In this document: positions 5,146 through 6,654 of the stretch, piece by piece
Position numbering within the stretch: the first letter of the stretch is position 1
Layout of the letters: each line of letters opens with the position of its first letter
From: Phycisphaerae bacterium
GTDB lineage: Bacteria; Planctomycetota; Phycisphaerae; Sedimentisphaerales; SG8-4
DNA length: 6,654 nt
NCBI GenBank assembly: GCA_030613765.1
Contig: JAUWLI010000167.1
Span: 1-6,654 of the forward strand
Direction: 5' to 3'
Translations under genes and position numbers: made by a program
Notes under the pieces: model-generated
Told to the model about the DNA's origin: nothing
The model's input: the letters and a program-made list of their open reading frames with translations, nothing else
Databases searched by the model: none

Positions 5146-6606
5146 ATGCAGGGCACAATCAAGGATGAGCAAGCCCGGTCCGCGGGGACAAAGATAAGCG
5201 CCATTAACGAGGCTCTTGCAAGGAAGGTCGGACCCCAGAAGTATCGTATCTGGTTTAAGAATTCAACCAAGATGACACTTGCAAATGGATATTTGAAAGT
5301 TGGTGTGCCAAATCTTTTCATTGCGAGCTGGATTGAAAATCATTTTTCAAACCAAATCGGCCAGGCCGTTCGGGAGGTTGACGGAAGCAGGCCGAAGATT
5401 ACATTTACAATCGATCCGGAGCTGTCCGGGTCTCTGCGAAGAAATCAGCTGGACTCGCAGGCACAGCTTGTCGACAAGGCTCAGAATCGGCTCAATATCC
5501 AAAGAAACAAAACCAAATCGTCTCCAACGAAAAAGCTCCACTTCAGTTTGGACTCGTTCGTTGTCGGCACCTCGAATCAACTTGCATACAACGCGGCAAA
5601 AGCCGTCGTGGAAGAAAAACATTGCCCTTTCAATCCGCTGTTTATTCACGGAGGATACGGGGTTGGGAAGACGCATCTGCTGCAAGGGATTTGCAATGCG
5701 GTGTGTTCCAAACGCCCCCAAACTAATTGGCTATATCTCTCAGCGGAGGATTTTGTCAATCAGTTTGTGCTGGCCTTGAAGACAAAAAAGCTGGAGGCTT
5801 TTAGACGACGAATGCGACAAACGGATTTGTTGGCAATCGACGACATTCACTTCTTGGCCAGCAAACCGTCTACCCAGGAGGAGTTCATGCACACTTTTAA
5901 TACTATCAACCTGGCGGGTAAGCAGGTTGTCCTGGTCTCAGACGCCCATCCGAAGATGATAGGGCAAATCTCGGAAAAACTCGTTAACCGTTTCGTCTCG
6001 GGAATGGTCGTAAAGATACAAAACCCGGATTTCAACACCCGAAGTCAAATCTGCAGACAGTACGCCGGAAAACTGGCCGCAGACAACGGAAGGTTAAAAA
6101 TCGGAAAAGGCATACCCGAAAGTGTAATAAAATACATCGCAGAAAATCTGCGCACAAACGTGCGGGAATTGGAAGGCGCTCTGCTGAAATTAATTGCCTT
6201 CTCGGCACTGCAAAACCAGAAAATCAACCTCGCTATGGCGCAGGCCGTTCTCGTTGAGCATCTGGAAAGGTGTGACCCGATTGTACACATTTCGGACATC
6301 GAATCCGCCGTTGCGACATATTTCGGAATAACACCGGCAAAGATACACTCCTCGAAGAAAGACAGGACCGTCGCACTCGCCCGGCATTTTAGTATGTATC
6401 TGACAAGAAAGCACACAAAGATGTCCTCATCGGAAGTAGGAAGATTTATGGGCAATAAAAATCACGCCACCGTACTTCTGGGCTGCAAAAGAATTGAAAG
6501 CCTCCTGGAGAGGAATGCAGAAATATACTGGAACGGACCGGCCGGTAATAAAGTCTCAAAAGCGAAGACCGTACTTAACAATCTTGAGGAGAGCATCTCC
6601 AGATAA
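5146..6606 (+). CDS. dnaA: Chromosomal replication initiator protein DnaA
   Basis: DnaA is the cytoplasmic AAA+ ATPase that binds DnaA boxes, oligomerises and opens the origin. All four domains are present in 486 residues. Domain I is about 20-77 (WF near 36, VPNLFIASWIENHF). A short basic linker, domain II, is about 95-130. The AAA+ domain III begins at LHFSLDSFVVG (131-141), with Walker A GGYGVGKTH (169-177), Walker B LLAIDDIHFL (228-237), sensor I VSDAHPK (264-270), arginine finger Arg282 in NRF, and sensor II Arg340 in NVRELEGAL. Domain IV holds the helix-turn-helix, with Arg413 aligning to E. coli Arg399 and NHATV (439-443) replacing DHTTV. Sensor I has Ala-His where SDRPP is usual. The C-terminus runs about 13 residues longer than E. 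coli's, with a YWNGPAGNK insert. AGGAG (5134-5138) lies seven bases before the ATG. It is divergent from the sulfatase gene, and DnaA boxes upstream suggest autoregulation or an adjacent origin. Confidence 0.97.
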   Translation: MQGTIKDEQARSAGTKISAINEALARKVGPQKYRIWFKNSTKMTLANGYLKVGVPNLFIASWIENHFSNQIGQAVREVDGSRPKITFTIDPELSGSLRRNQLDSQAQLVDKAQNRLNIQRNKTKSSPTKKLHFSLDSFVVGTSNQLAYNAAKAVVEEKHCPFNPLFIHGGYGVGKTHLLQGICNAVCSKRPQTNWLYLSAEDFVNQFVLALKTKKLEAFRRRMRQTDLLAIDDIHFLASKPSTQEEFMHTFNTINLAGKQVVLVSDAHPKMIGQISEKLVNRFVSGMVVKIQNPDFNTRSQICRQYAGKLAADNGRLKIGKGIPESVIKYIAENLRTNVRELEGALLKLIAFSALQNQKINLAMAQAVLVEHLERCDPIVHISDIESAVATYFGITPAKIHSSKKDRTVALARHFSMYLTRKHTKMSSSEVGRFMGNKNHATVLLGCKRIESLLERNAEIYWNGPAGNKVSKAKTVLNNLEESISR

Positions 6607-6654
6607 TCCGTAGCTCATGATTGATGCCTCGTGGTTTGGGCTTCGATTCACGAA

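Noticed and set aside
5300..5779. 159-codon open frame inside dnaA in another frame.
   Set aside because: dnaA in the main frame has every expected motif across this span; the alternative product resembles no known protein.
6607..6654. Open frame from ATG 6617 and a weak TCGTG/CACGA inverted repeat after dnaA.
   Set aside because: Only twelve codons are visible before the window ends, no ribosome site precedes the ATG, and the stem is five pairs with a long loop. It cannot be called a gene or a terminator.
6633..6654. TTCGATTC near the end resembles a tRNA T-loop.
   Set aside because: The flanking bases do not form a T-stem (C faces C at the closing pair) and no other tRNA arm is recognisable upstream.

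Overview
The window looks like chromosomal DNA from a free-living Gram-negative-type bacterium. My best guess is the Planctomycetota/PVC group, possibly a Phycisphaerae-like lineage. The guess rests on three things: a formylglycine sulfatase with a Tat-type, lipoprotein-like leader, a neighbouring secreted beta-propeller protein, and a DnaA whose DNA-contact motif reads NHATV rather than the proteobacterial DHTTV. This is inference from gene style; no marker RNA gene is present. Base composition looks even across the window, and I see no insertion sequence, phage gene, CRISPR array, tRNA or rRNA.

Layout, left to right. (1) Positions 2-1955, plus strand: the end of an ABC ATPase gene cut by the window edge, then its ABC-2 (NatB-like) permease, overlapping by 17 bases. 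Together they form one two-gene exporter operon. (2) Positions 1956-2045: a 90-base convergent gap with only a weak hairpin. (3) Positions 2046-4799, minus strand: a Tat-exported sulfatase gene followed by a secreted beta-propeller (WD40-like) gene. Each has its own good sigma-70-like promoter, although readthrough from the first into the second is possible. (4) Positions 4800-5145: a 346-base divergent intergenic region, the richest non-coding stretch here. It holds a sulfatase promoter overlapped by a perfect 8+8 palindrome, two exact DnaA boxes plus two near-matches, and an AT-rich tract leading into dnaA. (5) Positions 5146-6606, plus strand: a full-length dnaA. (6) Positions 6607-6654: too short to assign.

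The exporter and the sulfatase/propeller pair look like ordinary accessory metabolism: transport, and scavenging of sulfated glycans at the cell envelope. The main biological interest is the dnaA upstream region. It is a candidate replication origin or DnaA autoregulatory region, and it lies back to back with a sulfatase gene instead of the familiar rpmH/dnaN neighbours. I found no convincing wholly new system. The best leads are this origin candidate, the operator-like palindrome on the sulfatase promoter, and the substitutions in DnaA's sensor and DNA-contact motifs.
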